Program-made: the position numbers and the translations under genes | NCBI GenBank assembly: GCA_030123645.1 | Contig: JASJYE010000128.1 | Location: forward strand, 1 to 6,947 | Length of the DNA stretch: 6,947 nucleotides | Direction of reading: 5' to 3' | Origin: Candidatus Hydrogenedentota bacterium | GTDB taxonomy: Bacteria; Hydrogenedentota; Hydrogenedentia; Hydrogenedentales; GCA-2746185 | Shown here: in pieces, positions 5,515 to 6,947 of the stretch | How the letters are laid out: each line of letters starts with the position of its first letter | How positions within the stretch are numbered: the stretch's first letter is position 1 | The notes under the pieces: model-generated | Database searches by the model: none | Seen by the model: the letters and a program-made list of their open reading frames with translations, nothing else | Told to the model about the DNA's origin: nothing

Positions 5515-6821
5515 TAGCAGTCGGGCCGCCCAATGCTGAAATAATTGAAGCCAAGGTCGGCGAGATTTTGAGGTATATATAGGTTTCGGCCGTCGAAGAT
5601 CTTCTTTTGCTTCATCAGATCCCCCATACGCTCGAAATTCGGATTGCGGAATTCGCGCCATTCGGTCGAGATGATGAGCCCATCGGCGTCCTCCAGCACG
5701 TCGTACATTTTCTGCGCAACCGCGACCCGGTCCCCATATTTTTCATGGACCTTCGGTCCCGCCACTGGATCGAACATCGCCACTTCAGCCCCCACTTCGA
5801 GCAGCGCATCCAGCACCCGCAAGGCCGGCGCGTTGCGCAGGTCGTCGGTGCCGGGTTTGAAGCTCGCACCCCACATGGCGAACTTCTTGCCGCTCAGATC
5901 TCTCCCGTAGTGTTCGAGGATTCGGTTGACGAAGATTTCTTGCTGATACTCGTTGGTCTTGCTGATGCCTTCGAGGATGGCTGATTGCAGGCCCTTCTCT
6001 CTGGCCATATGGGCCGCGGCCAACACGTCCTTTGGGAAACACGATCCCCCGAACCCGAGGCCCGGAAAGAGAAAATGAGGCCCGAGTCGCTCGTCGGCCC
6101 CGATGGCCAGCCGCACTTCGGTGATGTCGGCGCCATAAGCGTTCGCCAGGTTCGCCAACTCGTTAATGAGCGAAATACGCGCTGCCAGCATGGTGTTCAC
6201 GGCGTATTTGGACAGCTCCGCGCTCGGGATACTCATCGCCAGTAGGGGTTTGCCCGTCCGCAGGAAGGGCGCGTACAACTCTTTCATGATGTCGAGGACG
6301 CGGTCGTTCTCGCAACCGATCACAACCCGATCGGGCTTCATCATGTCTTCCACCGCCGTTCCTTCTTTGAGAAACTCCGGGTTCGACACGACATCGATAT
6401 CGTGTTCCGTAAGACCCTGAATGATTTCCTTAATACGATACGTCGTGCCGACCGGACACGTGCTCTTGCTCACGACGATGCGGTAGCCCGGCATCGCCTT
6501 GCCGACTTCCTCGGCCACGGCCCAGATCTGCGACAGGTCCGCCTGGCCGTCGCGGCCGTCCGGCGTGCCAACGGCCAGAAAAATCAGGAGGCAGTCTGAA
6601 ATCCCCTCGGCAAGGTCGGTCGTGAAGCGCAGGCGGTCCTCGTCGACGTTGCGCCTCACGAGCTCTTCAAGCCCCGGCTCGTAGATCGGAATGTCGCCAC
6701 GCTGAAGCGGCTCGATGCGCTTCGGGTCCTTATCGACGCACACGACCTCGTGGCCGTGCTCGGCAAACACGGTGCCCGCGACAAGCCCCACGTAACCCGT
6801 ACCAACCACAGTAATTTTCAA
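5514..6821 (-). CDS. ugd: UDP-glucose 6-dehydrogenase
   Basis: Cytoplasmic NAD-dependent enzyme oxidising UDP-glucose to UDP-glucuronate, a precursor for capsule, exopolysaccharide or other uronic-acid glycans. From a TTG start it is 435 aa and begins MKITVVGTGYVGLV, the canonical Ugd N-terminus. Visible: dinucleotide-binding GTGYVG (7-12); VSKSTCPVGT (117-126); SNPEFLKEG (146-154) with E149 and K152; LSKYAVNT with K205 and N209; catalytic C261 in GFGGSCFPKD, with D265; and FKPGTDDLR (321-329). The TTG at 6821 has AGGAG seven bases upstream; an ATG at 6848 would add nine residues ahead of the conserved start. The TAG stop overlaps the end of the small inserted element. Length and all catalytic residues look intact. 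A related UDP-sugar dehydrogenase is possible, but UDP-glucose is the usual substrate of this branch. Confidence 0.95.
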   Translation of the reverse strand: MKITVVGTGYVGLVAGTVFAEHGHEVVCVDKDPKRIEPLQRGDIPIYEPGLEELVRRNVDEDRLRFTTDLAEGISDCLLIFLAVGTPDGRDGQADLSQIWAVAEEVGKAMPGYRIVVSKSTCPVGTTYRIKEIIQGLTEHDIDVVSNPEFLKEGTAVEDMMKPDRVVIGCENDRVLDIMKELYAPFLRTGKPLLAMSIPSAELSKYAVNTMLAARISLINELANLANAYGADITEVRLAIGADERLGPHFLFPGLGFGGSCFPKDVLAAAHMAREKGLQSAILEGISKTNEYQQEIFVNRILEHYGRDLSGKKFAMWGASFKPGTDDLRNAPALRVLDALLEVGAEVAMFDPVAGPKVHEKYGDRVAVAQKMYDVLEDADGLIISTEWREFRNPNFERMGDLMKQKKIFDGRNLYIPQNLADLGFNYFSIGRPDC

Positions 6822-6828
6822 CGCGGCA

Positions 6829-6833
6829 CTCCT
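6829..6833 (-). promoter_or_regulatory. Ribosome-binding site for a TTG start of ugd
   Basis: AGGAG on the minus strand is separated by seven bases from TTG (6821-6819). The codon after TTG begins the conserved KITVVGTGYVG segment. Confidence 0.7.
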
Positions 6834-6894
6834 AGTGTAGTGACTCATGCTGTTTGGATCTTATCGAGTACGTATCTGGCGCGGCGGACTTTCC

Positions 6895-6947
6895 AAGCAA
6901 GAAAAGGGACTTTTGGGCTCTTTCAAAAGTAGACGCAAGCGCAGCGA
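6895..6947. repeat. Palindromic interspersed repeat, copy 2 (cut by window end)
   Basis: This matches 1950-2001 in the same orientation with one extra base and two substitutions. It retains the intact left arm GCAAGAAAAGGGAC (6897-6910) and the ACTTTTG/CAAAAGT hairpin. The right arm would lie beyond the window. It sits about 75 bases upstream of the ugd start. Confidence 0.75.

Noticed and set aside
5327..5539. Small 70-codon gene inside the inserted element
   Set aside because: It runs out of the element into the antisense strand of ugd, has no ribosome-binding site or recognisable domain, and the element looks non-coding.
1950..6947. Composite transposon or genomic island bounded by the two direct repeats
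   Set aside because: No transposase or integrase is present, the repeats are short and palindromic, and base composition looks uniform. They are better read as dispersed intergenic repeats.

Overview
The window is about 6.9 kb of GC-rich bacterial chromosome with six protein-coding genes and no RNA genes or CRISPR array. The lineage cannot be fixed. A secreted SGNH hydrolase and an oxygen-dependent coproporphyrinogen oxidase suggest an oxygen-exposed bacterium. The GC-rich coding, frequent non-ATG starts and dispersed palindromic repeats would suit an environmental or uncultured phylum, but this is an impression, not a result.

Layout. 1-110: no gene seen. 111-1010 (-): aerobic coproporphyrinogen III oxidase, HemF. 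1011-1199: spacer with a long AT-rich palindrome and a weak terminator-like hairpin. 1200-1871 (-): exported SGNH/GDSL-type hydrolase. 1872-2198: spacer holding a palindromic repeat of about 85 bp that recurs at the right edge of the window. 2199-2555 (+): Spx/ArsC-family thioredoxin-fold protein with a GTG start. 2603-3922 (-): WbpA-type UDP-N-acetylglucosamine 6-dehydrogenase. 3923-4112: divergent promoter region with a consensus -10 box. 4113-5273 (+): DegT/WbpE-type PLP-dependent sugar aminotransferase. 5283-5514: a 232-bp non-coding element with 26-bp imperfect terminal inverted repeats. 5514-6821 (-): UDP-glucose 6-dehydrogenase. 6822-6947: its upstream region and the second, truncated repeat copy.

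The right two thirds form a nucleotide-sugar block. The WbpA-like enzyme would make UDP-GlcNAc uronic acid. The WbpE-like aminotransferase would place an amino group on a 3-keto derivative of it. Ugd would supply UDP-glucuronic acid. These are precursors for acidic surface polysaccharide (O-antigen, capsule or exopolysaccharide). The 3-dehydrogenase and N-acetyltransferase that complete the WbpA-B-E-D route are not in the window. HemF, the hydrolase and the Spx-like protein show no obvious link to this block.

The most notable points are structural. The small element sits exactly at the junction of two convergent genes, whose stop codons, once it is removed, form a 12-bp palindrome. Three sugar genes appear to start at TTG codons with good ribosome-binding sites rather than at upstream ATGs. 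A palindromic repeat family brackets the block. I did not find a convincing new multi-gene system.
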